Shown here piece after piece: positions 22,325-34,275 of a DNA stretch of 64,000 bases. The DNA comes from Bettongia penicillata ogilbyi. Taxonomy: Eukaryota; Chordata; Mammalia; Diprotodontia; Potoroidae. Under the pieces are notes generated by a model. The model was not told the origin of the DNA. It made no database searches and saw only the letters and a list, made by a program, of their open reading frames with translations. Positions within the stretch are counted from its first letter, which is position 1. Every line of letters begins with the position of its first letter. Made by a program: the position numbers and the translations under genes. Location of the stretch: positions 5,614,180-5,678,179 of the forward strand of contig JAJHZJ010000121.1 of NCBI GenBank assembly GCA_023548195.1, written 5' to 3'.

Positions 22325-23174
22325 GTCTTTATGCTGAGGGCTCCAAAAGTTGATGCTGCTGCCGCAGTTGCAGTGGCTACTGCTGCCCTGGGTCTGGGCC
22401 CAGACCACACTCTCCTCTCATTCAGGTGAAAGAGCTTTCTTGCTGACCTTTGAAGCTGTGTCTGTTTCTTTGACATTTGTGGGTTGAGACAACCACAGCT
22501 GCTACCCACTGTTTCATGCCCTGAAGCCTGCTCCAGTCTTGTCCTTGCCACCACCAAGGCTGGGCTATGTTCTGCTCCTAGCCTGGTGTGATTGACCTTT
22601 CCTGTCAGCCTTCCAGTCTGCCTTGAACTGGAAATCTGTTTCACTCTGTCATTTTATGGCTTCTGCTGCTCTAGGATTTGTTTAGAGTCTTTTTTTATAG
22701 GTATTTTATGGGCTATGGGGGGAGAACTAGAGGAGGTCTGTCTTTCTACTCCACCATCTTGGCTGTGCCCAGCACAATTCAGAATAAATTAAAAGAGATT
22801 TTTAAGCTATCTCTTATAAAGGCAGTTGAAAGTTGAAAAAACTGCCTCTACCACAATACTCTGCAGCCCATTGAGCTACTCAGTGACCTCCTCCATTGAA
22901 GTTTGCATCCTTGACAGATGCTATACAGATAACTAATGAGCTGGGTGGCACAGAAGAGATGGGACTGAACAAAATTTGATCCTTTCAGTGAGCTATAATT
23001 TTATGCCACAGAAGAAGTCTATATCTCTATCACCACTGATATCAAAGTAATGATATAAAGGCCACAGTCTGAACCATGGCACCCAAAGATCATAGAAGGA
23101 TTTGAACCGCAAAACACAGTAACAGTGCAAAAATGTAAGGTATGGCTATAGGAAGACTATAATGTAACCAAAGG

Positions 23175-23425
23175 GAAAGTCAATGGCATAGTGGATTAAG
23201 TGTCAGTGATAGAGTAAGGAAAAACTGAGCTTATATCCTACATTGACCACTTACTAACTGAATGACTGGATAAGTCACTGAACCTTTCTGTTCCTTAATT
23301 TCCTCATCTGTAAAGTGAAGATAATAATACCATCCATCTCACAGGGTTGTTTCAAGAACCAAAGTGCTTTGTAACCTTACAAATCTATATAAGTGCTAGT
23401 GGTTATTATTATAAAATTATTTTCA
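23175..23425 (+). mobile_element. MIR-class SINE
   Basis: TTAATTTCCTCATCTGTAAA at 23,296-23,315, then GATAATAATACCATCC and CTCACAGGGTTGTTTCAAG, a well-preserved MIR core and 3' part. Confidence 0.75.
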
Positions 23426-24879
23426 TATTTTATATTACACTATTTATGCTATATCTTATATTAATTTGCACTTAAGTTCAAATGGTAATGCAGAGACCAG
23501 AAGGAGGACAGATAGGATTATGTTCCATTCTATACAATTAGTGTTTATGTTTCTAATCAAGAATTTCAATTAAGTCTCGGAAGACTAGTCATCAAATAAA
23601 TACAAGAAGAATTTGGAGATACAACCTATGCGATATAGAAAACCCTTGACAATATGCATAGAATAAGAGACAAACCTTCAAATCCATTGCACAAAAGTTA
23701 TCTTGTTACCATATTTCTATTTTCAACCAATATCAACTACTACATTCCTTTTGATCCATGTGCAATTCATTGAATTTTTTTTTATCCCATAACCTTAGTG
23801 CTTGTGTTTTTATGTTGAAGTTGAAAAAAGTATGTAGCTCACTTGGAGAAACAGTGATAAAAACAATGATTCTGAAGTCAGAGGACCTAGATTTATATTT
23901 TATCTCAGTAACTTTTACTTTGTGACCCCTGTGTTTTTCATAATACAGCCTAAAACTAGAGGCAGCATACCTTCTCTTGTTTCTCTCAAAAAATAGGCAA
24001 AAGCCAGTTTGCTTTTTAAATAAGTAAAATTAGTATTCCCAAATCTTCTACAAACAAACTGCTTTTTCATGTAATTGGTGGCAAGCTGTATGTGGTCTCC
24101 TATACAATACATTTTCCCACATGTTATCTCCTTTGATTTCATAGTAATTTTTGACATCTTGAACCTTTGCCCCATCTCTACATAGAAGTATGCCAAATTT
24201 ATGCTAATTGATTATATTAATCACTCAACTTTGGCATCTGTTCTGAAATCTTGCAGCTGCAGGAGTATACATTAATATTCTCCCTAAGTAAACAATATTG
24301 AGCACCAGATTTCAAGGTATTCTTTCTCCTCATTTAGATTGCAAGGGCATTAATTAGTTTTCCCCTTGGCAGAAAAGAGAAGACCTTTTTTTTACCATCT
24401 CCCTCACCACTCCTATAACTTCCAGCTTTCCCCATCTCTGTGTTACCTGGAATAGGTAGACTTACTACTATGTGAATTAGCCACTCCAGTCATGCATGCA
24501 AGAAGTTTCCATACCTCACTACCTATTTGAAAAAAAAAAAAAGAAATCAATCAGAAGCAACAGCAGTAAAACCCACAACAGCTGTGGGCTTTCCACATAA
24601 TCCTCTATCATTTTCTCTCACAAGGAGCACCTTTAATGACAACCTTGTAATACCCACATTTGGGAAAGCCAAATGGAGCCATCCAATAGACAGTAAGTTA
24701 AAGTTTGATCATGGAAAGAAAAGTTAAGGTTGAAGGTAAACATTTCCAGTTATCTTGAGGTGGTAATTGATCTCAGTTAAGTAGATGATCTTTCAGAGGA
24801 AATGCAAAATGATGTTTTGGGACACTGTTACAAATAGATGTGCGACAGAAAACTGACAACTTTCCAAACCTCAGAGTTA
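23426..24879. other. Mostly unassigned; short MIR remnant
   Basis: A short sense MIR head is visible at 23,840-23,930 (CTGAAGTCAGAGGACCTAG). No gene-like frame elsewhere. Two frames of 93 and 66 residues (23,915-24,196 minus and 24,527-24,727 plus) carry no domain. Confidence 0.4.
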
Positions 24880-25480
24880 CCTTTGACTTTTCCTCTCCAT
24901 ATTCCCCCTATAACCTCTCAGATAAACAATTGTGTTAGCATCCTAATTGATCTCATTGCCTCCATTCTCTTTTCTATCCAATTCATCCGTTACCTTCCAG
25001 AAAAATAGCCCTGAAATACATACATACATACATATATATAATATAATATAATATATATATATATAGTATTACTCTCCTCAAAAACTTCAAGTAGCTTCTT
25101 ATTGCCTGTAGGATAAAATACATGTTCCATGACCTGACAATTAAGTTCCTCTGCAATGTGCCTCTAAATTTTTTCCCCAGAATTATTTACTATGAACGCT
25201 CTTCCTGAACTCTTCTTTTAAAACCAAAGTAGCAAGTTTTTCCTAAAACAGCTTGCTGTCTCTCATCACTTTAGTGGTTTCTTTGTGAATGCAAATGTAC
25301 TTTTTTGCCTCATCTTGGATTTTTGAAACTGTATCATCCTTCAAGTTTCAGTTTAAGTCATCTCTTCCATAAAGATTTCCCTGACTTCTCACAAGTGTTT
25401 TCTTTCAAGTTTTCCTAAGCAACTTCCTGGACCACTCTTTTGCTGCTATCACCCTCTACATAAGGGATTCTTAGCCTTTT
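24880..25480 (+). mobile_element. L2-like LINE fragment
   Basis: Text of the L2 type: TCCTAATTGATCTCATTGCC, TCCAATTCATCCGTTACC, then after a TA/CA microsatellite (25,018-25,065) AGTAGCTTCTTATTGCCTG and TTCCCTGACTTCTCAC. Confidence 0.6.
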
Positions 25481-25484
25481 TTTG

Positions 25485-25665
25485 CATGTAATGCTTCTCT
25501 TTGGCAGTCAAGTGAAGCCTCTGGACTTCTCTGAATAATATTTTTTAAATACACGAAACGTAATATGTGGGCTTACAAAGGAAATCAATCATATTGAAGT
25601 CAGCCATCAAAATATTCTTTAATAAAGTTCAGAAAACCCACATTTAGGACCCCTGCTCTAGACTA
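25485..25665 (+). repeat. Unassigned interspersed repeat X, copy 3
   Basis: The most complete copy in the window: GAAGCCTCTGGACTTCTCTG, TTTTTTAAATACACGAAA, AAGGAAATCAATCATATTG, ending TTTAGGACCCCTGCTC. It also matches 8385-8815 and 9220-9372. Confidence 0.55.
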
Positions 25666-27039
25666 AACAGTAAATCCTTAACCTTCATGGGCACAAAAGT
25701 AAGTAATGTGAATATTGATACGTTAAACCTGTGCAAAATAAGGAGTCAGGTTTCCATGACTACTAAAAATAATCTTTCACTAGAAAGTGCTGAAAATATA
25801 CATTTCTGCACACAATTCTTTGTTAAAAATTTTTGATAATATGCACTTTTCCTAACACAGTAACCATAAAATTACCCATAAAAAGGGGTACACAAAATAA
25901 AATTGTTAACATGCAAAACATTTTTTCTTGCCAATAATTCTCTGGAATTCTGTGAACTTTTGTGCTAATATCTCAATTAAACAAAGTTGAATTACAGATA
26001 TTATTCACTTTTTATAACACATGAAACCTACAGTACCATAAATACTGTACAGAAAATTATATCCTTAAAACTAAAAGATTTTAATACCTGAATTTTACAT
26101 TCTGTTGTGTCAGATGTCAGTATAAAAGTGTACATACATATTGCTGTATATTGCCTTGGCTGCTGTCTAAAAATAAAGGGAGAGATTGCTGGGACTTTAG
26201 GAATTACTGCCTGCAAGTAATTTCCATCACACTAATAAATACGTACATACAAGATAAAAAGAGATTAGATGGAATAGAGCCTTAAAGAAGACTATGAGTA
26301 CTGCATAGTTGCACATAGACAAAGCATACACAAAATGTATTAGAAAATATGAGTATCCACATCCAAGAAGTCATGATTAACAAGAACATGATGGAAAATA
26401 AATCAGACAAAGTAATAAAAGTTCAAGAATGAAGAAATCATAAGATTAACCTGATAAACGTTATTGACTTTAACAATGACTTTTTTGAGTAAAATAGCAG
26501 GCTTCTGTGATCAAAATTGGGGGAAATTTGTTAGAAAAGAAATGGGGAAATATAAACCACAAACAAATATAAGCAGAGTATGCAGTAACACACAAATTGG
26601 TATTTTTTAAGGTTATGGGCTCAGCATGTCTGTTTTCCTTTTCCTTATTTAGTATAGTCACACATGTGGAAATATAGTTGCTAGACATGCATATTTAAAG
26701 GAGGTAAGAAGATAGTTGGTAGACAATATAATTTAATAGTAATAATTTATTTTCAGAATATGTGTGGCTCCCTTACAGTTTTTCTGCTCTTCAAAATGTA
26801 ATTGAAACACTTATTCAGCCAGTCCATAGCAACCCTTTAAGGGAGTGTTAAAAATGGTAACTACCTGATATATCAAATTATAAAGTGGAAAAAAGTAAAC
26901 TTGGGTTCTTTACTTTTCTCTCTTATGCATATTTCCAAATTACACCTATTTCTTAACACAGAAGTTTATGCATCTCTCTAGATTCATATGGATACATATG
27001 CATATGTGTGTATAAGCCTATGCATAAATAAACATGAGA
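25666..27039. other. No feature recognised
   Basis: AT-rich, with no family or domain recognised. Two minus frames of 62 and 72 residues (26,028-26,216; 26,470-26,688) have no similarity I can name. Confidence 0.4.
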
Positions 27040-27440
27040 AGTGTTTATCAAGTACTGAGTAAATACTAACCATGTGCCAGGCATGGTGGTAAATACTAGG
27101 GAGGCATGGTGGTAAATGCTAAGGATACGCAAACAAGAATGAAGAAGTACCTGCCCTCAAGGAGTTTATATTCTAACAGGAAAGGCATTTATTTGTATAA
27201 GTCTATATGGCATATTTAGACACGTATAGTTATATACGTGTGTGTGTATGATGAGTAGAGGGTAGTTTTTGGAGGGAGGATATTACTAGATGGTGGGTCA
27301 AGAAAGAATTCATGTGGAAGGTTGTACTTAGTCTGATTATTGAAGGAAATCATAGATTCTCAGAAATGGAGATATAGAGGAAGAACATTCTAGGAATCAT
27401 GGGGAGCCTATCTAAAGACACAGAGATAGAAGGATGACTA
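27040..27440 (+). repeat. Old LINE-like repeat (family Y), copy 3
   Basis: CATGTGCCAGGCATGGTGGT, CTGCCCTCAAGGAGTTTATA, then TTCATGTGGAAGGTTGTAC and GAAGAACATTCTAGGAATC. The unit GGCATGGTGGTAAATRCTA is tandemly duplicated near 27,079-27,121. Confidence 0.6.
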
Positions 27441-27640
27441 CGTGTACATACATATATATAATATATATATCTGCATACATGTATACACAGTTACACATGT
27501 GCACTATAGCAATGTTCTAAACATGGAGTAGGTTTTCAACCTATTTACATATAATATGCCACTAAATATGTTCATGTATACATATATAGATACATACCAA
27601 CATACCTATACATATAGACACAAGTAGTAGCATTGCTCTT

Positions 27641-27884
27641 GGCAACTAGGTGATGCGATAGAGCACTGCATCTGGAAATAGGAAGACTCATCTTCCTGAG
27701 TTCAAATCTGGTCTCAGACAATTACTAGCTATGAGACCCCAGGCAAGTCATAGAACCCTGTTTACCCAAATTCCTCATCTGTAAAATGAGTCAGAGGAAG
27801 AAGTGGTAAATAACTCCAATATCTTTGCAAAGAAAATCCCAATGAGATCACAAAGAGTTGGACATGATTGAAAAATGCAACTAT
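27641..27884 (+). mobile_element. Marsupial tRNA-type SINE with RTE-like tail (MAR1-like)
   Basis: GGCAACTAGGTGATGCGATA (head), CTCATCTTCCTGAGTTCAAA, CTCATCTGTAAAATGAGTC, then the tail AAAGAGTTGGACATGATTGA. Near full length, with no clear TSD. Confidence 0.85.
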
Positions 27885-28164
27885 GTAGGAGTATATATTT
27901 ATACATTAATAAAAGCATTATTCTAAAATTTTTAGTATAGCAATGTGTATATACACACAGATAAGTAAAAGTAAGACATTTGCAAGCATATGTGCACACA
28001 TCTATGTATAGATTAATGAATAGTGGCATTGACATAAGTACATAGTAGGTGTTTAAACGATATATAGGGACCAAACTTGTGATTTGTGATTTCCCTCCTA
28101 TAGGAAATGAGAGGAAGTAGAGTAATCTGTATGTGTATGCATATATACACATATATGTGTGTAT

Positions 28165-28250
28165 GAGACAGAAGAGAAAAAAAGAAAGGGAGAGAGAGAG
28201 AGAAAAGGAGAAGGAGGAGGAGGAAGAAGAAGAAAGAAGGGAAGGGAAGG
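28165..28250. repeat. Purine-rich simple repeat
   Basis: GA/GGA/GAA-rich run (about 85 bp) just after a short TG/TA tract. Imperfect. Confidence 0.85.
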
Positions 28251-28257
28251 GTACAGC

Positions 28258-28395
28258 CCTAATGTAGTGAAAATAGTAGTAGATCTAAAGTCAGAAGACC
28301 TAGGTAGAAATTCTTGCTCTAGTACTGGCTAGTATTATGACTCAGGGCAAGTAGCTTAGCCTCTCTGAACCTTAGAATATCCCCCTGTAAAGGGA
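28258..28395 (+). mobile_element. MIR-class SINE
   Basis: CTAAAGTCAGAAGACCTAGG (28,286-28,305), ACTGGCTAGTATTATGAC, then TAGCCTCTCTGAACCTTAG. Confidence 0.55.
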
Positions 28396-30019
28396 GATGC
28401 TTTTTTATAAACCAGATATCTAATTTTATTGGTCAAGGGAGCTTCTGTTGAGAGGAATTTCTCTTTACCAGTGAAGATTAGCAGCTTTCTTTCCAGTTTC
28501 TTTGTCTTTTTTCCCCCAAATATTATAACTACTTTGTCTCTCAAGTAATATAGCATCTTACTAAGCAGTGTCTCAGTTTTTGACAACTAATCTACACGTC
28601 ACAGTACTTGGGCAAATTGCCATCTCCTTTGTGGTCTTATTTCTTAACGGTTCCCTCTGTTTAAGTTAGATTTGAGACTATCAACCTCTTTGTTCTGTCT
28701 AGCCATTCAATGAATATGAATGATTGCTTCTATAAATAATCAACAAGAACATATGTGGTCCAGTACTAAATGGGATCATTCTGTAAATACTCAATACATA
28801 CAACAAAGCAAAACCTTGCCACTCCTTTGTGCTACCATCGCCACCTCTCCCACCCCCACCCCAACACACACACACCCAAACCTTTCCTTTAGCATTGGAA
28901 AAGCAGGGAAGAAGTGGAGACTCATCTATAAAAGCTTACACATAGTGTCAAAAGTGGATTTTGGAAAAATTAATTTGTTCATACGAAGATGGCTGAATAC
29001 TTTCCATGACTGAATCAGCATCCTCCTCCCCATGGGGAGAAAATGAGCCACAATTCAGGTTGAAGGGAAGTTCATCTAAAACTAAAACTCTGGCAGCAGT
29101 AAAGTTCAAATGTCTATAAAAAGGACTGAGAGACTTTGGCTGACGCCAAATGTGGCTGTTCATACGTACATATGTACATACATATACACATAAACATACA
29201 CACATATATGTGCATAGATATGTGAATGCATGTGTCCCATAATTAAGCCAAAGTTCATCACACATTGATAAAATGGGTGACTTACGATCATCACTCTGAA
29301 AGGAGAACAATAGCTAAGAGAAATTCTTTTCAACATAATATCAATTATTTTTAATATTAAAAATGGGGGAGAAGTGTAGTTGGCAAGCATGTCATTGACT
29401 TTTCTAAAGGAGAAAATGGCATAAGGTTTCAGCTTCCTAGGTAGAGAGATATGTATGTTGCACTTAAACAGCTATTAATAGTAAAACCATGATGACTTGG
29501 AAAAATACTAGGTATAAATGGGCAGCCATGCTAGACACTTCAATTTGACCTGCTCCTGGACATTGTATTAAAGAGGATAAGATACTGAAAAAGTCAGCTA
29601 ATTGCAGCAGTCATTGGACTCTTCCAAAGTGATGAAATAAGTCTTTATGCTCATTTGTAAGATAAATGGATTTGGATGAGCTCATCCAACATGACTTGAA
29701 GGTGTCCTTTGAAGGACCTCAAAACCTATTGTACGTTACTTGCACTTAGGGTTTATTGCATCCAATACTTTAGTAGTATCTGGACAAACTGAAACCATCT
29801 CCTTGATAGAATCACAAAGAATACATTTACCCAACAAGGTCTGTGTTCCCAATGTGATAAACATGGTATTCTCTAAATCCTACAATTTAAAAGTCTTTTA
29901 AACTATTATTTAAGGCTGTGTGTGTGTGTGTGTACTGTACCATTTTTAAGTCACAGAACTTATGTTCATAGGCTGATTCTGATGTTTATTACCTCATTAC
30001 CCCAAAACTTCCCTTCTTC
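28396..30019. other. No gene recognised
   Basis: Contains a loose CATA/TACA tract (about 29,160-29,220) and a short GT run near 29,922. No repeat or gene identified. Confidence 0.4.
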
Positions 30020-30295
30020 TTAGTTTCCCTATTATAGTCAAGCACACATTCTGCCAGTCACCCAGGTTTGCAATATCATGTCATCCTTAACTTCTAAATT
30101 ACACGCATCTCACATATTTAATCTGTTGCCAAGACTAGTAGTTTCTAGTAGTTTCTACCTTGAGAGCATCTATCCATGCAGTCTCCTATTTCTACTCACA
30201 ATCACTATCCTAGATTAGGCTCTCATTGCCTCTCCCCACAATATTCTTATGGTTGGGTTTCCACTTTCTAATACATCCTTCACCCAAGTGCCCAG
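30020..30295 (+). mobile_element. L2-like LINE fragment
   Basis: CAATATCATGTCATCCTTAA, CTCACATATTTAATCTGTTG and CTCATTGCCTCTCCCC, similar in style to the L2 fragments at 24.9 and 62 kb. Confidence 0.45.
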
Positions 30296-30299
30296 GTGA

Positions 30300-30470
30300 C
30301 GAGTGGCCTCTGGATTTTGACTATAACATTTCTAGGTGTTTTCCATTTGGGGTTTCTTTGAGGAGGTAGTCAGTGAAATTGCTTTCTTCTTGATTTACAT
30401 TTTGTGCTTCCCTTACCTTACAGAATTTCTTTATTGCATTTTTTTGTTGCTTTTGCTTTGCTTCTATCAT
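30300..30470 (-). pseudogene. Diverged L1/HAL1 ORF1 fragment
   Basis: Plus strand GGATTTTGACTATAACATTTC, then TAGGTGTTTTCCATTTGGGG, aligns to 7045-7110 of copy B (the ORF1 C-terminal domain region). It is clearly more diverged than copies A-E. The flank up to about 31,050 could be its 5' UTR, but I cannot match it. Confidence 0.5.
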
Positions 30471-32949
30471 CACCATCACTTCCTATATTGGGACTCTGTG
30501 ACAGGGTCAGCATCTGTTGCTTAATACAGTCTTAGGTGAGGTATTCCTATTGTTATCTGGATGCCACTAGGGCTGCCCTGCCATAATTTTGGATGGAGTG
30601 GCTGAGCTCTGGTCCTCTTTCTACCTTCTTCTATAACTCTGGTCTGGTGGCCTAATGTGCACACAGGCCATAGGCCTGTTTATTTTTCTCTCTCCTTAAA
30701 AAGGAGGTGACCTCTATCCTTGGTGAAGCTCTGACAGGTTTCAACTGAATTGTGAAGATGGTGCTGGCTTCAGACTTCCTAAAAGATACTTTAGTTGAAT
30801 TTTTAGACAAGTAGCTCAAGTTCCTCTCTCTCAGTTCACAGTCACCTACTGGGACTTGGCTTTGTCCCCTGGTGTTGTCTTCTCAGGCTTCATATGGATG
30901 GATATGAGAGATTGAGTTGGCTTCAAGCCTCCTGAAGAAGAGTGTGTATGCTGTGAAGATGCCTTTCTCACTTCCCTGTCTACTTGCACAGTCATGGGAA
31001 CTGGCTGCTTTATCTTGAATAGTCTTGAACGAGAATTGTCAAGTCCAATTTACCAGAAATGGTGAGTAGAGTTTAAGGATAAATAAGTCTAATATTAAAA
31101 GAAAAAGTCATCATACTTTTAGAAGCATTTCATATGCACATTAGAACAGAAAAGAAGTGTGGACTTTCTGAAACTTTGTTAAGCATAACTTGTTTTCCTT
31201 TATATATATACACACACATATACATTTTGTATATATACAATATATATTGTCCATATATATATAGTAAATTTAACTTGTTCCTTTCAAAGCTACCCTACTT
31301 TTCTGTGATTTTTCTGGCCTCCCTTTTTTGTCTTCTTTTACATAAAGAAAAAAGAACTTTACATTTCTTGCAGCAATATAATTTTTCAGTTTATTAGAGG
31401 CAGAACAAGTGAATTGATAATGGGTGTTGATCTCATACAATAATTGTTTATTATGTTTCTTGATCCAGTCCCATACAGTGAAATGAAGTGCGGTCCCCAC
31501 ATGTGGATAAAGGATTGTCATTGTGTTGTTTGAGGTGAGCTATAATAGACATCACTAACTTTCTTCTCCAGGGGAGATGTTCATTTCTGCCAGGAGGGAA
31601 AGCTGGAAATTATGGCCAAGGCTACTCTGTTCTCCTCAGAGAAAGGGAGTAATAGCTACTATGTCTATTATATTAGGCTAATTATATGTATCCTCTCCCT
31701 TAACTATTATTTATCTAGGGGATTTGATTGAGTTTAGGTTAAATTCTTGCTATTTTATCATTTGGGGAGAGGGTAAGAAGAGTCCCAAGCTCCATATACA
31801 AGACTTGACCCCTTTCCTACCTAATACCACTTCCATAATGAACACACATAGAGAATAGCAAAGAAAGCCATTTGTCCAAATCATAGCAAAATAGAAATCA
31901 GAGAAAGTATACATAGGAGAATATTTACCAGGTGATATAGAGTGAAAGAGGTCTCCCATTGGAAGCAAGATAACTCAGTTTAACCAAAAGTCCTGGATCT
32001 CAAACAAGGGGAACCACCCTGAAGTATCTGCTGTAGTTAGCTGGGGACAAGGACGTGCTGGAAACTGCCAGCTCCTCTGATGGATTCCCAAAGTCTTTTC
32101 CTTCAGAAGCTTGAAGTGGGGTTGGCCTCTCCCATCTTCTATCTCAAAAATGGAAGCCAGGAGTGCCCAAAGAGATATAATACTCAAAGAAGACCAGTTC
32201 CAAAGGGGACAGACTCTGATGAATCATGAAGAGATAATTGACACATACTTCTTGCCAGCTCTGCACCATCCCTTCCCAAAGTAAGGCATTCATATACACC
32301 AATAAGGAGAGAGTCCCATACCAAATATTTTTTTTTTCCAAATAGTCTTTTGTACAGGGGTTACAGTCCTTCCCTGGGCCAAAAAGCTTTGTAATCAAAA
32401 CATAATCAAATGAATATAGCAGCAAAAGAAAACCAAGCATTCTCAGATATGTAGTAATTCACATGTGTAGCAATAAATATATGCAGTTATAAGCAAAGCA
32501 GTTTTCACAAGAGTTATCTGCTAGACTAATAATATTCAATTGAGAACTTAGATATAATTGTAGCCTGATTCTCCCTTGCTCTGGAGAGAGCAGAGTGGCA
32601 GCCTCTGGCTCCAACTTCCTGTTTTCCCTCGTGGCAGAAATTAATCTCCCTTAAAAAAGAGTAGGCAAAGAGGAGGCTAAAGATATCTATTTTGCCTTCC
32701 TTTGAGCCACACAATGACAACTCCTTGCTATTTGGGGGACTACCCTTACTGCGGTAAAAATAATGGTTATATGTAAACAATATTTTAGGACTATAAAATA
32801 TTTTACGTGTTCTTCATTGACACTCACAGCTACCCATTGATGCAGATAATGCCTTGCCCATTCCCAACCCCTCACTTTCATTTCCCTGTTAGGAAGAATA
32901 TCAGATTGTCTACTTTGTAATCTTGGTAAACATTTTAACTTGGATCTTA
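30471..32949. other. Unassigned block with several minus-strand frames
   Basis: Minus-strand frames of 70-98 residues follow one another from 32,977 to 31,270 without any domain I can name. A T-run at 32,327-32,336 could be the A-tail of an antisense retroelement. An endogenous-retrovirus or LTR origin is possible, but I see no paired LTRs and no gag, protease or polymerase motif. A TA/CA microsatellite lies at 31,200-31,262. Confidence 0.3.
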
Positions 32950-33075
32950 AATGAATTAATGAAAAAATATTAAGCACTTACTATATACTAGGCACAATGA
33001 TAACTGTTGGTGATAAAAGTCAGGTCAGTCTCTTCTCTCAAGGAACTAACATTCTAATTGGGAAAGATAGCTTAT
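32950..33075 (+). repeat. Old LINE-like repeat (family Y), copy 4
   Basis: AAGCACTTACTATATACTAG, TCTCTTCTCTCAAGGAAC, then AACATTCTAATTGGG. Only the 5' part of the unit is present. Confidence 0.55.
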
Positions 33076-33369
33076 ATGAGGATGTAGAGGAAATTTTGAA
33101 CTGGAAATCACAGAGATGGTGAGTGAAAATTAAGGAATTTGACTGATTTATCTTTCCCCAAAACACTGGTTGTATTGCTGTATGGGCAAGCTCCACTTGA
33201 GGGCTCTTTTCAGGGCACTCCTTGCTTCAGAATTATTATCAAAAGCAGCTGTTGCTCTTTCCTTCCAAGCTCCATTTACTTATTTTTTCTTTATTTTGCT
33301 CATTAAAAGGGGCCATTCCCTGTTTGCTTCTTAAAGAGGCTTATTCAGTGAATGGGCATTACCTCCCTC

Positions 33370-33593
33370 TTAGTGAGTAACTGAATAGGTCAAGGTCTCC
33401 TATTGCATCCTGGGTCATCTCCATTCATCCTGATGAATATCTGGTCACTGGATCCAGATAGTTCAGGAGGGGAAAGTGAGGTTGGTGATCTTGCACAGCC
33501 CTCCCTCACTCAAAACAAAGTCAAGCGCAAGACATGCCATCATTTCTCTGATGGCATGGTCTTCTTCAGCAACGAAGGATGAACACAGGTTGT
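33370..33593 (+). mobile_element. SINE with 'CACAGCCCTCCCTCAC' body, copy 2
   Basis: CATCTCCATTCATCCTGATG, CACTGGATCCAGATAG, TTGCACAGCCCTCCCTCACT, then CATCATTTCTCTGATGGCAT and CAACGAAGGATGAACACAG (tail). Longer and better kept than the copy at 9830-10,018. Confidence 0.75.
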
Positions 33594-33904
33594 ATTGTTA
33601 TGCTTATTGGGCTCAAGACTAAAGGTGCACTTCGGGGGAGGTAGAGGGTACCACCCACTCAGAAGTAAGTAGAGAGATAGATGGAGAAGTGAAGCTGGTT
33701 GTTCGACATAAAAGACAAGGTAAGTGTGTATTCCCTCACCCCTCAAGACGTCTCAGTCCTGCCATGAAAATTTCAAGAGAACAGTAGGTTCACTTAACCA
33801 GGAACTCAAGGTATGGTTTCTAGAGGACTGGGTACCGAAGATGTTTTTCCAGGTAGCAGGATGCATGGTAGAAATAAGACTAATGATAAGATGGCCCAAA
33901 TGAA

Positions 33905-34035
33905 TGACTGAATAGGATGTAAAATCGTTGGAGTTAGAGCTGAAAGACCATCTTGTTCAATCTTATTTTGCAACTGAGAATTATGAGGAAGGCAGAATGT
34001 CTTTCCTAAGATCATGCAAGCAGGACATAGGACAC
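33905..34035 (-). mobile_element. MIR-class SINE, antisense, partial
   Basis: TTGGAGTTAGAGCTGAAAGA, CATCTTGTTCAATCTTATTT, then CTTTCCTAAGATCATGC. It stops where the next SINE begins. Confidence 0.5.
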
Positions 34036-34037
34036 TG

Positions 34038-34275
34038 AGAAATAATAATACTAGTAGCACTTACATAGTAAAGATTTGCATAGCACTTTACATACATTAT
34101 CTTATTTGATAAGGTAGATCCTATTACAGTTGCCTCTTTACACATGAGGAAGCTGAGGCTGAGAAAGGTTAAACAATTTGCCCAGGGTTCACAGAGCTAA
34201 TAGGTGCCTGAGGAGAAGGATTGGAACTCAGATCTTTTGCAATCCAGCATTCTAGGCATCGTGCTACCCAGCTGC
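34038..34275 (-). mobile_element. MIR-class SINE, antisense, near full length
   Basis: GCATAGCACTTTACATACAT, TACACATGAGGAAGCTGAGG, AATTTGCCCAGGGTTCAC, then GCATCGTGCTACCCAGCTGC (head). Abuts the partial copy on its left. Confidence 0.75.

Larger units (their letters stand above)
18957..22778 (-). mobile_element. HAL1-type retrotransposon, copy C, composite
   Basis: Antisense element whose parts run, 5' to 3' on the minus strand, as follows: 5' end near 22,778 (CCACCATCTTGGC at 22,752-22,764), 5' UTR to 22,034, ORF1 N-terminal half, a foreign 5' segment (20,657-21,338), ORF1 C-terminal half, non-coding 3' region and a T-rich end near 18,957. Probable TSD: TCAGAATAATTTA (18,944-18,956) against TCAGAATAAATTA (22,779-22,791), one mismatch in 13. 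Because that TSD encloses everything, the rearrangements are internal to one insertion. No ORF2 is present. Confidence 0.85.
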
